Shown: one piece after another, positions 35,049 to 43,827 of the stretch
Layout of the letters: every line of letters starts with the position of its first letter
Position numbering within the stretch: position 1 is the first letter of the stretch
DNA from: Arthrobacter sp. NicSoilC5
GTDB taxonomy: Bacteria > Actinomycetota > Actinomycetes > Actinomycetales > Micrococcaceae
Assembly (NCBI RefSeq): GCF_019977395.1
Contig: NZ_AP024660.1
Span: forward strand, 3,658,001 to 3,722,000
Direction: 5' to 3'
Length of the DNA stretch: 64,000 bases
Program-made: the position numbers and the translations under genes
Notes under the pieces: model-generated
Seen by the model: only the letters and a program-made list of their open reading frames with translations
Told to the model about the DNA's origin: nothing
The model's database searches: none

Positions 35049-35585
35049 GTGGACTTCTCCTGTGAACTCGCTGACGGCACCGTTCTCCGTCCCGTGCAGG
35101 CTGCCGACGCAGGACCCCTGGCTGGGGCGCTCCAGGCCAACCGTTCCCACCTTGCCCCGTGGGAACCGGTCAGGGCAGAGGAGTTCTATACCGTTGAAGG
35201 CCAGCGCGAGCTGATCAGGAGAAGGCGGGATGATCTTGACGCAGGCACAGCGCTTTCCATGGTGCTGGCTGGTGGAGACGGCATTCTGGGACTCCTGACG
35301 CTCAGTTCGATCGTCCGGGGCGCCTTCCAGAACGCCCACCTGGGCTACTGGATCGCCCAGTCTGTCCAGGGCCGGGGGCTCATGACGGCAGCAGTGGCCG
35401 CGGCAACCGACATCGCGAAAGATGGGCTCGGCCTCCACCGCCTCGAAGCAGCCACCCTGGTGCACAATATGGCATCGCAGAGGGTGCTGGAAAAGAACGG
35501 CTTTGAGGCCTACGGCACCGCGCGCGCCTACCTTCGGATCGCCGGCCAGTGGCAGGATCACCGCATGTACCAGCGGCTTCTCTGA
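35049..35585 (+). CDS. GNAT acetyltransferase, RimJ/RimL type
   Basis: This 178-residue GCN5-related N-acetyltransferase matches the ribosomal-protein-serine/alanine acetyltransferase branch. It has the acetyl-CoA region LGYWIAQSVQGRGLMTAAVAA, followed by LGLHRLEAATLVHNMASQRVLEKNGF. The start is GTG at 35049 (MDFSCELADG). The target may be an N-terminal residue of a ribosomal or other protein. It appears monocistronic. Confidence 0.8.
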   Translation: MDFSCELADGTVLRPVQAADAGPLAGALQANRSHLAPWEPVRAEEFYTVEGQRELIRRRRDDLDAGTALSMVLAGGDGILGLLTLSSIVRGAFQNAHLGYWIAQSVQGRGLMTAAVAAATDIAKDGLGLHRLEAATLVHNMASQRVLEKNGFEAYGTARAYLRIAGQWQDHRMYQRLL

Positions 35586-35762
35586 CCGCCGCGCCTTTTG
35601 GGGCGCGCGGTTTGGGACAGGCCCGACGACGGCCCCCGGCGTCACGCCGTGGCCCGGGCGTGATCTTGGGGAGGTTTTTCAGCGCATCGGCGCCGCGTGG
35701 GAAGATGTCGGCCGGAGCCGCTCAGGGATGCGGGCGGCACAACGTCGATATGTGGAGGTCAT

Positions 35763-36797
35763 GTGCGCGCGATTGTCTTGGACCAGATTGCAGGGCCGCT
35801 GGCCGTCCGGGAGGTTGGAGAGCCTGAGGTGCCGGTGGGCGGCGTCGTCATCAGCGTCGTTGCGACGGGGCTCTGCCGCAGCGACTGGCATGCCTGGGCA
35901 GGACATGACGATATAGCGCTGCCGCATGTCCCGGGCCACGAATTCGCCGGTGTCGTTGCCAGTGTTGGCCCGGGAGTGACGAAGTGGACGGCCGGCGACC
36001 GGGTTACCGCACCATTCGTCGAGGGCTGTGGCGCGTGCGAGTGGTGCCTCAGCGGCAATGCGCAGGTTTGCCCGGAGCAGCAACAGCCTGGCTTCACGCA
36101 CTGGGGTTCGTTTGCCGGGCAGGTGGTGATCCACGCGGCGGACACCAATCTCGTGGCAATTCCCGAGGGCGTCAGCTTCGAGGCAGCCGCCAGCCTGGGA
36201 TGCCGGTTCGCCACTGCCTACCGTGCGCTGACCGGCCGGGCCGACCTTAATGCCGATGAGTGGGTTACCGTCATCGGGGCAGGCGGCGTGGGGCTCAGCA
36301 CCGTCATGATCGCCAAGGCCCTCGGCGGCAAAGTGATTGCTGTTGACCGGAACCCGGCCGCCCTTGAGGTGGCTGCGCGCCTCGGCGCGGACCACGTCCT
36401 GGTTGCAGACGGTTCAGACGTTCCGGCACAGGTGCACGCGCTCACGGGAGGTAGCCATGTCTCGGTCGACGCCGTCGGCAGCGAACAGACGTGCGCCGAC
36501 GCACTCCTGAGCCTGCGCCGCCGGGGGCGGCACGTCCAGATCGGGCTCCTGCCGCCCGTGGAAGGCCACCCCCGTGTGCCCATGGCGCGGGTGATTGCGT
36601 GGGAACTGGACGTCTTTGGAAGCCACGGGATGGCCGCTGCGGACTACCCCGGAATGCTCGCCTTGATTGAGTCAGGAGCGCTCGAACCGCAGAAGTTGAT
36701 CGAACGCGTGATTGGTCTGGAGGAGGCTGCCGAAATGCTGCCCCGGCTTGATACCGCCAACGTTGCGGGCATGACGATGATCGATCCGACCCGCTGA
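35763..36797 (+). CDS. Zinc-dependent alcohol dehydrogenase
   Basis: This 344-residue medium-chain dehydrogenase has the catalytic zinc region GLCRSDWHAW and GHEFAG, the structural zinc Cys cluster GCGACEWC...VC, and the NAD motif GAGGVGLS. The GTG start at 35763 has GGAGG 4 bases upstream and gives the normal N-terminus. The longer frame from 35697 lacks a ribosome-binding site. The substrate alcohol or aldehyde is unknown. Downstream there is only a terminator and tRNA. Confidence 0.83.
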   Translation: MRAIVLDQIAGPLAVREVGEPEVPVGGVVISVVATGLCRSDWHAWAGHDDIALPHVPGHEFAGVVASVGPGVTKWTAGDRVTAPFVEGCGACEWCLSGNAQVCPEQQQPGFTHWGSFAGQVVIHAADTNLVAIPEGVSFEAAASLGCRFATAYRALTGRADLNADEWVTVIGAGGVGLSTVMIAKALGGKVIAVDRNPAALEVAARLGADHVLVADGSDVPAQVHALTGGSHVSVDAVGSEQTCADALLSLRRRGRHVQIGLLPPVEGHPRVPMARVIAWELDVFGSHGMAAADYPGMLALIESGALEPQKLIERVIGLEEAAEMLPRLDTANVAGMTMIDPTR

Positions 36798-36867
36798 GGC
36801 TTTCGTCGCCGACCAAGCGGTAGTCCACATCATGGCGTCACTCGGGGGCACCTTTCCCGGGATGAAG

Positions 36868-36907
36868 AAAGGCCCTGCTTCCCTTCTACAAGGGAAGCAG
36901 GGCCTTT
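36868..36907 (-). terminator. Hairpin downstream of tRNA-Ser
   Basis: An 18-bp perfect stem has arms AAAGGCCCTGCTTCCCTT (36868-36885) and its complement (36890-36907) around a 4-base loop. It starts 6 bases past the 3' end of tRNA-Ser on the minus strand and also lies downstream of the alcohol dehydrogenase on the plus strand. It probably terminates both. Confidence 0.8.
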
Positions 36908-36912
36908 CTATC

Positions 36913-37002
36913 TGGCGGTGACGGTGGGATTTGAACCCACGTTGGCTTTTACACCAAACAACATTTCGAGTGTTGCACCTTCGGCCGCTCGGACACGTCA
37001 CC
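36913..37002 (-). tRNA. tRNA-Ser (CGA)
   Basis: A 90-base tRNA reads on the minus strand. The acceptor stem GGTGACG pairs with CGTCACC, and the encoded end is GCCA. The long variable arm is typical of serine tRNAs. The anticodon loop CTCGAAA gives anticodon CGA, which reads UCG. The T-arm GGGTTCAAATCCC is canonical. Confidence 0.95.
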
Positions 37003-37111
37003 AACCTCAATAGGGTACCGGAGCAAGGCCTGCATCCCCAAAACGTGCGTACCACCAGCCAGTGTCCGGCGTCCGGTCTTGATTGTCAGACCCCCTTGCC
37101 ATGATGGGTTT

Positions 37112-38623
37112 ATGGGGAAGGCAGCGGTGGTGAGGGCGTTCGGGGAGATCCGTGCTGCCCTTGCTGTGCTGAATGCCGAGGTGGACGGGGCCGGTGCGGT
37201 GCCTTTTTCTGCGGCTGACCCTCTCGCTGGTTTGGCGGATGGTTGCCTGGAGATTCTGGCCGGTTCCCGTGAGGTTGAAGCCGGGATCGCAGGGTTGAAG
37301 GCCAAGGCTGCCGTTGGGTATGCGGAGAGCGCCCACGTTGTTGCGGGCCCGGATGTTCCGGTGCGTGCGCAGGAGATGGCGGTCGCGGCGGAGATCGGAT
37401 GCGTGCTGGCCCTGGGGCCGCGGGCGTCGTCGTCGTTCCTGGTCACCTCGCACGCTGTCACGGCGACGTTGCCGCGGACGTTGGAGGCGTTGCAGGCCGG
37501 GGCGATCTCCTGGAGCCACGCGGTGGTGATGGCGGACGAGACAGCGTGCCTTGATCCTGATGGGGCTGCGGCGTTGGAAGCGCATTTCCTGGACCCGGAC
37601 GCCCCGGACCGGGCGAGGGGGTGCCCGGTGGGTGGGTTGCCGGCGCACCGGTTCAAGGCCAAGGCCCGTACCTGGCGGGAACGCCACCAGGCCGGGTCCA
37701 TCGAACAACGCCACGCCAAAGGGGTCGCTGACCGGCGGGTGGAGTTCCGGCCGGACCAGGACGGGATGGCCTGGCTGTCCGCGTATCTGCCCGCGGACCA
37801 GGCCCTGGCCGGGTGGAACCGGCTCACCGCCGCCGCCCGGGGCATGCAGGGACCGGACGAGCCCCGCAGCATGCCCCAACTCCGGGCGGACACCTTCACC
37901 GAAGCGATCCTCACCAATGGCACACCGAACGGCGGCAACAGCACCGGCAACAGCACCGGCAACGGTGCCGGAACCGACCAGCCGTCGTCGGGTATCCGCG
38001 CGCAGGTGCTGGTCACGGTCCCGGCGTTCTCGCTGATGGGCCAGACCGATGAACCGGCGATGCTGGACGGGTACGGTCCCATCCCGCCGTCAATGGCCCG
38101 GGCACTCGTCGCCTCCGGTGCTGGCTCGTTCTACCGGGTGTTGGTGGATCCTCGGGACGGGGCACCGTTGGAGATCGGCCGGACAAGCTACCGGGTCACC
38201 GGCGCGATGCGGTCCTGGCTGCGGCTGCGGGACGGCAAATGCCCGTTCCCGGGCTGCAGCAACAACTCCCTGGACAACGACGCCGACCACATCCTCGCCT
38301 GGGCCAAGGGCGGCACCACCGGAATCAGCAACCTGGGACAGCCCTGCCCGAAACACCACAAACTCCGCCACACCACCGCCTGGAAACCCACCCCCGCCAC
38401 CAAGAACGAACCACCCGGCTGGACCTCACCCACCGGCCGCCACTACCAAAGCGAACACCAGGACTGGGAACCACCTCGCTGGCCCTCGGGATTCCTGCAA
38501 GGTGAAAGGTACCTGCCAGGTGGGCACATCATGCCGGCCGAAGGGGTGGTGCCTGGAGAACCGAGCCTTGCCGAAGAGCGCAGCCTCCTCGAAGAAGCGC
38601 TCCTCCAGCACCTTGTCTCGTGA
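37112..38623 (+). CDS. DUF222/HNH endonuclease-domain protein
   Basis: This 503-residue protein has an N-terminal DUF222 region (about 1-270) and a C-terminal HNH nuclease motif (about residues 380-440: RDGKCPFPGCSNN, DADHILAW, NLGQPCPKHHKLRH). The family includes the mycobacterial 13E12 repeat proteins and is present in many copies in Arthrobacter genomes. A short tandem repeat at 37934-37963 encodes a GNST linker. The start at 37112 (MGKAAVVR) is one of several candidates. It lies 110 bases from tRNA-Ser, on the opposite strand. Its role is unknown; nuclease or repeat-element activity is possible. Confidence 0.8.
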   Translation: MGKAAVVRAFGEIRAALAVLNAEVDGAGAVPFSAADPLAGLADGCLEILAGSREVEAGIAGLKAKAAVGYAESAHVVAGPDVPVRAQEMAVAAEIGCVLALGPRASSSFLVTSHAVTATLPRTLEALQAGAISWSHAVVMADETACLDPDGAAALEAHFLDPDAPDRARGCPVGGLPAHRFKAKARTWRERHQAGSIEQRHAKGVADRRVEFRPDQDGMAWLSAYLPADQALAGWNRLTAAARGMQGPDEPRSMPQLRADTFTEAILTNGTPNGGNSTGNSTGNGAGTDQPSSGIRAQVLVTVPAFSLMGQTDEPAMLDGYGPIPPSMARALVASGAGSFYRVLVDPRDGAPLEIGRTSYRVTGAMRSWLRLRDGKCPFPGCSNNSLDNDADHILAWAKGGTTGISNLGQPCPKHHKLRHTTAWKPTPATKNEPPGWTSPTGRHYQSEHQDWEPPRWPSGFLQGERYLPGGHIMPAEGVVPGEPSLAEERSLLEEALLQHLVS

Positions 38624-38693
38624 AGCAATGAACCCTGCCACGCGGCGTCGGACTTTCCCCGTCCCTGCGCGTCCGGTTAGATTCATCAGCAAG

Positions 38694-39734
38694 ATGACAA
38701 ATTCACAGACTCCCATCCACGCAACCGCATACTGGACCACTGCCAAGGAGCACGGCGAACTCAGAACCGAGGACGTGCGGGCCCCGGGGCCCGGCGAAGC
38801 GCTGGTCCGTGCCCTCTACTCCGGTATCAGCAAGGGCACGGAAATGGTGGTCCACGCCGGGGCAGTGCCGCCACGGGTCGCGGAGGAAATGCGGGCGCCG
38901 CACCAGGAAGGCCAGTTCCCCGGGCCGGTGAAATTTGGCTACCTGTCTGTCGGCATCGTGGAGGAAGGGCCCGAGGGGTGGAAAGGCCAGCGCGTCTTTT
39001 GCCTGAACCCGCACCAGGACCTCTACGTGGTTCCGGTGGAGTCCTTGACCAGGATTCCCGACGACGTCCCCTCCCGGCGTGCGGTCCTCACCGGGACGGT
39101 GGAAACAGCAGTCAACGCCCTGTGGGAAGCCGGGCCGCGGCTCGGGGACAGGGTTGCCGTCGTCGGTGCAGGCCTGGTGGGCGGCATGGTGGCCACGCTC
39201 CTGCGCACTTTTCCGCTGCAACGCCTTCAGCTGGTGGACCTGGATCCCGGCAGGAAGCAGCTCGCGGACACCCTGGGCGTGGACTTTGCACACCCCGACG
39301 ACGCCCTGGACGACTGCGACATCGTGTTGCACTGCTCGGCCTCGCAGGAAGGCCTCGAACGCAGCCTGCAGCTGGTCGGCGACGAAGGCGACGTCATCGA
39401 AATGTCCTGGTACGCCAATCGGGAAGTCACTGTCCCGCTGGGGGAGGACTTCCACGCAAGGCGGTTGTCCATCAGGGCCAGCCAGGTGGGCATGGTGGCG
39501 CGTGCCCGGCGCCACCGCCGCACCAATGCGGACCGCCTGGACCTGGCCGTGTCCCTGCTGGAGGATCCCGTCTTCGACGCATTCCTGACAGGCTCTTCCA
39601 AGTTCGAGGACCTGCCCGGCGTCGTCCAAAGCCTGGCGGACGGCACCCTGGAAGCGCTGTGCCACGTCGTCGAGTACCCCGCCACCAACCAAGCACCCAC
39701 TCCAGCCGCTCACCACTCCGAGAACTTGAGGTAA
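38694..39734 (+). CDS. Medium-chain dehydrogenase lacking zinc ligands
   Basis: This 346-residue protein has the medium-chain dehydrogenase fold with the nucleotide motif VVGAGLVGGMVA. Where zinc enzymes carry GxCxSD it reads SGISKGTE, and there is no structural-zinc Cys cluster. It therefore resembles the zinc-independent BchC-like branch. The stop is 3 bases before the pterin-synthase homologue, and a glycosyltransferase follows, so the three likely act together. The start ATG at 38694 gives the normal N-terminus; the longer frame overlaps the HNH gene. Confidence 0.77.
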   Translation: MTNSQTPIHATAYWTTAKEHGELRTEDVRAPGPGEALVRALYSGISKGTEMVVHAGAVPPRVAEEMRAPHQEGQFPGPVKFGYLSVGIVEEGPEGWKGQRVFCLNPHQDLYVVPVESLTRIPDDVPSRRAVLTGTVETAVNALWEAGPRLGDRVAVVGAGLVGGMVATLLRTFPLQRLQLVDLDPGRKQLADTLGVDFAHPDDALDDCDIVLHCSASQEGLERSLQLVGDEGDVIEMSWYANREVTVPLGEDFHARRLSIRASQVGMVARARRHRRTNADRLDLAVSLLEDPVFDAFLTGSSKFEDLPGVVQSLADGTLEALCHVVEYPATNQAPTPAAHHSENLR

Positions 39735-39737
39735 CCC

Positions 39738-40133
39738 ATGTTCAGCCTGACAGTCCGCCGCCACTTCATGATTGCCCACAGTCTTCCGCGTGAAGCGTTC
39801 GGCCCGGCCCAGGGGCTCCACGGGGCAACCTTCGTCGCCGAGGTGACCTTCCGTCGCCGTGCCCTGAACGATGACGCGATCGTCCTGGACATCGGCGCCG
39901 CCGGAACCATCATCGAGGAAGTGCTGGCCGGCCTGAACTACCGCAACCTCGACGAGCACCCGGATTTTGACGGCAAGCTCACCACCACGGAAGCGCTGGC
40001 CCAGTACATCGCCCAGGAAGTCGCCGCCAGGATCAAGGACAGCGACGACGGCCGCGAACTCGCGGGCCTCGACGTCACGCTGCGCGAGAATCCGGACGCG
40101 TGGGCCGCTTATTCCCTGGACCTCACCGCCTGA
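39738..40133 (+). CDS. 6-pyruvoyl-tetrahydropterin synthase-family protein, altered active site
   Basis: This 131-residue protein follows the PTPS/QueD fold (FSLTVRRHFMIAHSL, VLDIGAAGTIIEEVLAGLNYRNLDEHPDF, TTTEALAQYI, RENPDAWAAY). The usual zinc motif HGH is HGA (His28, Ala30), the Cys expected just before it is absent, and the catalytic Asp-His pair (LDH) is Asn-Tyr (LNY). One zinc His (His14) and the C-terminal Glu remain. It is unlikely to do the classic synthase reaction. It lies between a zinc-less dehydrogenase and a glycosyltransferase. The start follows GAGGTAACCC. Confidence 0.8.
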   Translation: MFSLTVRRHFMIAHSLPREAFGPAQGLHGATFVAEVTFRRRALNDDAIVLDIGAAGTIIEEVLAGLNYRNLDEHPDFDGKLTTTEALAQYIAQEVAARIKDSDDGRELAGLDVTLRENPDAWAAYSLDLTA

Positions 40134-40135
40134 CC

Positions 40136-41218
40136 GTGCGCCACATCCGGCTGCTGGTCCCCGGCAACATCCGCCACAGCTCAGGCGGCAACGTCTACAA
40201 CGCCCGCCTGGTTGCAGGGTTGCGGGAACTTGGCGCGGCGGTGGACGTGATCAGTGTTGAAGGGGACTGGCCGCACGCCGGCGCCACCGAACGACGCCGG
40301 CTGGGCACCTTCCTCGAAGCAAGCGAACCTGGGGGAGGTCCCGGCCGGGCAGTGGCAATCGTCGACGGGCTGGTGGCCGTTGGTGCCCCGGCTGAGCTGG
40401 AAGCCGCGGCCCGTGCGGGACAGGAAACATGGGTGCTGGTGCATATGCCGGTGCCGGAAAGTTCAGGCGAATCAGCCCTTGCAGACGAGGCCAGGGCTCT
40501 CCGCGCAGCAGCCGGTGTGATCTGCACCAGCACCTGGGCCGCATCTGTCCTGACCGAAAGAGGGCTTCCGCGGGCACACGTCGCCCTGCCCGGAGTCGAC
40601 CCCGCAGCCCAGGCCGGCGGTTCCACGCCTCCGCACCTGGCAGTCGTCGCCGCCTTGCTGCCCAACAAGGACCAGATGCTGGCGGTGGAAGCACTCGCCC
40701 TGGTCCAGGACCTCCCTTGGACCGCGTCCCTGGTGGGCTCGGACCGGGCGGACCCCGACTATGCGCGGGAAGTCCGGGCTGCCATAACGGAGAATTCGCT
40801 GCAGGAACGGGTGCGGTTCACCGGTGAGCTCGCCGGCGAAGCACTGGAAGCTGAATGGGCGCGGACGGATCTCAGCCTCCTGGTGTCCCGGCAGGAGGCG
40901 TTCGGCATGGCCGTCACCGAGTCCCTGGCCCGCGGCATCCCGGTCCTGGTCCGTGAAGGGACAGGGGCGGAGGAGGCGCTGGGGCTGGCAGGATTAACAG
41001 CGGCCGACGGCGGACCCCGGCTTCCCGGGGCAGCGCTGCCACTTCCGGAAGGTGGTCAGGAGAGCCCGCGCCTGCTGGCCGGCGTCCTGCGCCACTGGCT
41101 GCAGGACCCGGACATGAGGGAAAGCTGGCGCGCAGCAGCGCTGGAGGCGCGGACACGCCTTCCGGACTGGGGTACTACGGCAAGGGGAGTGCTGGCCCTG
41201 CTGGCGGAACCGGACTAG
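40136..41218 (+). CDS. GT4-like glycosyltransferase
   Basis: This 360-residue GT-B glycosyltransferase has a Gly-rich N-terminal acceptor loop (SSGGNVYNARLVAGL) and a C-terminal donor domain with VAALLPNKDQMLAVEAL and the nucleotide-sugar region SRQEAFGMAVTESLARGIPVLV. It starts at GTG 2 bases after the PTPS-like stop, so it is coupled to it. A likely role is glycosylation of a pterin-like or other small molecule made with its two neighbours. Its 3' end overlaps the opposing tadA by 44 bases. Confidence 0.8.
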   Translation: MRHIRLLVPGNIRHSSGGNVYNARLVAGLRELGAAVDVISVEGDWPHAGATERRRLGTFLEASEPGGGPGRAVAIVDGLVAVGAPAELEAAARAGQETWVLVHMPVPESSGESALADEARALRAAAGVICTSTWAASVLTERGLPRAHVALPGVDPAAQAGGSTPPHLAVVAALLPNKDQMLAVEALALVQDLPWTASLVGSDRADPDYAREVRAAITENSLQERVRFTGELAGEALEAEWARTDLSLLVSRQEAFGMAVTESLARGIPVLVREGTGAEEALGLAGLTAADGGPRLPGAALPLPEGGQESPRLLAGVLRHWLQDPDMRESWRAAALEARTRLPDWGTTARGVLALLAEPD

Positions 41219-41723
41219 AGGCTGCTCCGCGGTGCCCGGCGAAAAACCCGCGCAGCAACACGGCGCACTCATCCTCGCGGACTCCCGGATACACCTCAAC
41301 CCAGTGGTTGAGCCGGCGTTCGCGGAGGATGTCGAACACCGACCCTGCGGCGCCGGCCTTCTCGTCCCACGCCCCGAACACCACCCGCGGGATCCGGGCC
41401 AGGACAATCGCTCCGGCACACATCGCGCAGGGTTCCAGCGTGACCACCAGCGTGCAGTCGGACAACCGCCACCCGTCGCCGCGGCCGCCGTCGAGCCGTG
41501 CCCGTTCCTGCAGCCGTGCCGCCGCTTCACGGATGGCTACCACCTCGGCATGGGCCGTAGGGTCGCCCAGTTCCTCCCGCTGGTTCCGGCCGGAACCCAG
41601 CACCCCGCCGTCGGGCCCTATCACCACGGCGCCGATGGGAACATCCTCCGTGGCGAGTGCCCTGCGGGCTTCCGCCAAGGCAAGGCCCATCCAGGCATCA
41701 TGTTTCTTTTCGGGCAACGGCAT
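41175..41723 (-). CDS. tadA: tRNA adenosine(34) deaminase
   Basis: This 182-residue cytidine deaminase-fold enzyme has the zinc/catalytic residues His58-Ala-Glu60 (HAE) and PCAMC with Cys99 and Cys102. TadA converts A34 to inosine in tRNA-Arg(ACG), and that tRNA is present at 63857-63933. The ATG has no Shine-Dalgarno sequence; TATCAT sits at -12 to -7, as in a leaderless mRNA. The 3' end overlaps the glycosyltransferase on the other strand. Confidence 0.88.
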   Translation of the reverse strand: MPLPEKKHDAWMGLALAEARRALATEDVPIGAVVIGPDGGVLGSGRNQREELGDPTAHAEVVAIREAAARLQERARLDGGRGDGWRLSDCTLVVTLEPCAMCAGAIVLARIPRVVFGAWDEKAGAAGSVFDILRERRLNHWVEVYPGVREDECAVLLRGFFAGHRGAASSPVPPAGPALPLP

Positions 41724-41736
41724 GGCTCAATGATAG
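41724..41736. promoter_or_regulatory. Leaderless tadA promoter, possibly bidirectional
   Basis: On the minus strand TATCAT lies 6 bases before the tadA start, the spacing for a leaderless transcript. On the plus strand the same bases read TGATAGTTT, containing TAGTTT that could serve as a -10 toward the PAP2 gene. A near-identical TGATAGTTT precedes upp. Confidence 0.5.
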
Positions 41737-41778
41737 TTTCGGGGATACTCAGGTTACTTACGGATGCCGGGAGGCACC

Positions 41779-42603
41779 ATGGACACTCTTCGGGATCGGC
41801 TAGGTCTCTGGTTCAAACCTTACGCGGCGCTCGTCCTCACCATCCTTGTGGGCGGCGTCATCATCGTGTCCCTGGCACTGCTGGGTGCCGAGGTGTACGA
41901 CAACGTGGTGGATTCTGCCGGCCTGGCCAACCTGGACAAGCCTGCCCTGGCCCTGGCCGAGAGCCTGCGCAGCCCCGGACTTGATGCGTTCGTTACTGGC
42001 TTCACCAACATCGGCGGCGGCATCGGCATGCCCATCCTTGCCAGTATCCTGACCGCCTGGCTGACGTTCCTCAGCCGGAACTGGCGCCCGCTCGTCCTGA
42101 TCGGCGGTGCGGCGGGGGTCTCCATCATGGCCACCACCTTTGGCAAGAAACTGGTGGGCCGCACCCGCCCGGACCATGCGGACGCGGTGCCCCCCTACGA
42201 GGATTCACCCTCCTTCCCCAGCGGCCACACCCTGAATACCACCGTGGTGATCAGCCTGGTGGTCTACCTCGTCTGCCTCCAGTTCAACACCATGCTGGTG
42301 CGCGTCACCGCCATCACGGCCGGCGCGCTTTTCATCATCGCCATGGGGCTCAGCCGCGTCTTCCTAGGCCACCACTGGCTGACGGACGTCATGGCAGGGT
42401 GGCTGCTGGGCCTCACCTGGGTGGGCGTCGTGATACTGGCCCACAGGCTGTTCCACCTGGTCCGCAGGCGGGAGCACGCCGGTGCGGCTCCGTCGTTCGA
42501 CCGTCCGATCGTCCGTGACGTGGTGGCAGAGGAAGTGCACCACCACGGCGGGGACGGCAAGGAGCATGCCCACGGCAGCCACAACAAGGACACCGCCGGA
42601 TGA
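41779..42603 (+). CDS. PAP2-family membrane phosphatase
   Basis: This 274-residue integral membrane phosphatase has the three PAP2 motifs: KLVGRTRPDH, PSFPSGH and SRVFLGHHWLTD. It probably dephosphorylates a lipid phosphate such as undecaprenyl pyrophosphate or phosphatidic acid. I chose the second ATG (41779) because GGAGG lies 4 bases upstream. The C-terminal tail is His-rich (EEVHHHGGDGKEHAHGSHN) and may bind metal. The stop overlaps the promoter of upp. Confidence 0.85.
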   Translation: MDTLRDRLGLWFKPYAALVLTILVGGVIIVSLALLGAEVYDNVVDSAGLANLDKPALALAESLRSPGLDAFVTGFTNIGGGIGMPILASILTAWLTFLSRNWRPLVLIGGAAGVSIMATTFGKKLVGRTRPDHADAVPPYEDSPSFPSGHTLNTTVVISLVVYLVCLQFNTMLVRVTAITAGALFIIAMGLSRVFLGHHWLTDVMAGWLLGLTWVGVVILAHRLFHLVRRREHAGAAPSFDRPIVRDVVAEEVHHHGGDGKEHAHGSHNKDTAG

Positions 42604-42616
42604 TAGTTTTGGGGGA
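42604..42616 (+). promoter_or_regulatory. Leaderless promoter of upp
   Basis: TAGTTT at 42604-42609 lies at -12 to -7 from the upp ATG, so transcription probably starts at the start codon. The intervening TGGGGG is G-rich but too close to act as a Shine-Dalgarno site. The element begins one base after the PAP2 stop. No good -35 match is seen. Confidence 0.5.
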
Positions 42617-43251
42617 TGCGTACTCTCGTTGTTGACCACCCCCTGGTCGCCCACAAGCTCACCGTCCTGCGGGACAAGAACACGCCGTCGCCGGTCTTCC
42701 GCCAGCTGACGGAAGAGCTGGTGACCCTGCTGGCCTACGAAGCCACGCGGGAGGTCCGCACGGAGCCCGTCACCATCGAAACCCCCGTCAGCACCACCAT
42801 TGGCACGGCGTTCACCAAGCCCACCCCGCTGGTAGTCCCCATCCTGCGCGCAGGCCTGGGCATGCTGGAGGGCATGACCAAGCTGGTCCCCACCGCCGAG
42901 GTTGGCTTCCTGGGCATGGCCCGGGACGAGGAGACGCTGGACATCATCACCTACGCGGAGCGCCTGCCGGAGGACCTGACCGGCCGCCAGGTATTCGTCC
43001 TGGACCCCATGCTGGCCACCGGCGGCACTCTGCGCGAGGCCATCAAGTTCCTCTTCAAGCGGGGCGCGTCCGACGTCACCTGCATCTGCCTGCTGGCGGC
43101 CCCGGAGGGCCTGGCCAAGCTGGAGGAGGAACTGGGCGACGCGAACGTGCACATCGTCCTGGCCTCCATCGACGAGAAGCTCAACGAGAAGTCCTACATC
43201 GTTCCCGGCCTGGGCGATGCCGGCGACCGCCTGTACGGCATCGCAGGGTAG
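42616..43251 (+). CDS. upp: Uracil phosphoribosyltransferase
   Basis: This 211-residue enzyme makes UMP from uracil and PRPP in the pyrimidine salvage pathway. It is recognised from [20 protein letters not shown] at the N-terminus, the PRPP-binding region [18 protein letters not shown], and the uracil-binding [13 protein letters not shown] near the C-terminus. The gene starts 12 bases after PAP2 but probably has its own leaderless promoter. Confidence 0.96.
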   Translation: MRTLVVDHPLVAHKLTVLRDKNTPSPVFRQLTEELVTLLAYEATREVRTEPVTIETPVSTTIGTAFTKPTPLVVPILRAGLGMLEGMTKLVPTAEVGFLGMARDEETLDIITYAERLPEDLTGRQVFVLDPMLATGGTLREAIKFLFKRGASDVTCICLLAAPEGLAKLEEELGDANVHIVLASIDEKLNEKSYIVPGLGDAGDRLYGIAG

Positions 43252-43295
43252 CCTTCCCCCTTTTCCGGCAGGATCACCGCCGCTAGCCTGTGCGG

Positions 43296-43745
43296 ATGGA
43301 CTGGAAACTCGAACTTGTCTTTGTCCCCGTGTCCGACGTCGACCGCGCCAAGGATTTCTACGTCAACAGGGTGGGCTTCAACGCCGACTATGACGAGCGG
43401 CCTTCGGACGACATCCGCTTTGTGCAGCTGACGCCGCCCGGATCCGCCTGCTCCATCTGTTTGGGGGAGGGGCTGGTGGACGCAACTCCGGGCACGGGGT
43501 CAAACCTGCAGCTGGTGGTGGACGACATCCAGGCCGCACACGACCACCTGAAGAACAACGGTGTGGACGTCAGTGATATCGAAGTGCTGCCGTGGGGCCA
43601 CTTCGTGTACTTCGCCGATCCGGACGGCAACAAGTGGTCCGTCCAGTACATCCCGTGGCGGAACGCCGGGCCGGACGCAACCGAAAGCACCGCAATCACA
43701 GGCTCCGCAACCCCAACCACCGCGACCCTAACGTCCGCACCATAG
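43296..43745 (+). CDS. VOC (glyoxalase-like) family protein
   Basis: This 149-residue protein has one vicinal oxygen chelate domain pair: VFVPVSDVDRAKDFYVNRVGF in the first half and FADPDGNKWSVQY in the second. The Glu/His metal positions are only partly conserved. The last 25 residues are Thr/Ala-rich and probably disordered. An in-frame GTG lies two codons earlier; ATG 43296 is preferred. Its function, whether dioxygenase-like, resistance or isomerase, cannot be decided from sequence. Confidence 0.75.
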   Translation: MDWKLELVFVPVSDVDRAKDFYVNRVGFNADYDERPSDDIRFVQLTPPGSACSICLGEGLVDATPGTGSNLQLVVDDIQAAHDHLKNNGVDVSDIEVLPWGHFVYFADPDGNKWSVQYIPWRNAGPDATESTAITGSATPTTATLTSAP

Positions 43746-43782
43746 GGCACTGCAGCTCAACCCGGGGTTAAGACAGCAGGGG

Positions 43783-43827
43783 GTTAAAACACCACTGCCC
43801 GCATCCGTTTGGATGCGGGCAGTGGTG
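43783..43827 (-). terminator. Terminator for the lytic transglycosylase gene
   Basis: A 17-bp perfect stem (43790-43806 with 43811-43827) with the loop GTTT is followed on the minus strand by GTTTTAACC, giving a T-run. This orientation serves the lytic transglycosylase gene that ends at 43964. Confidence 0.8.
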
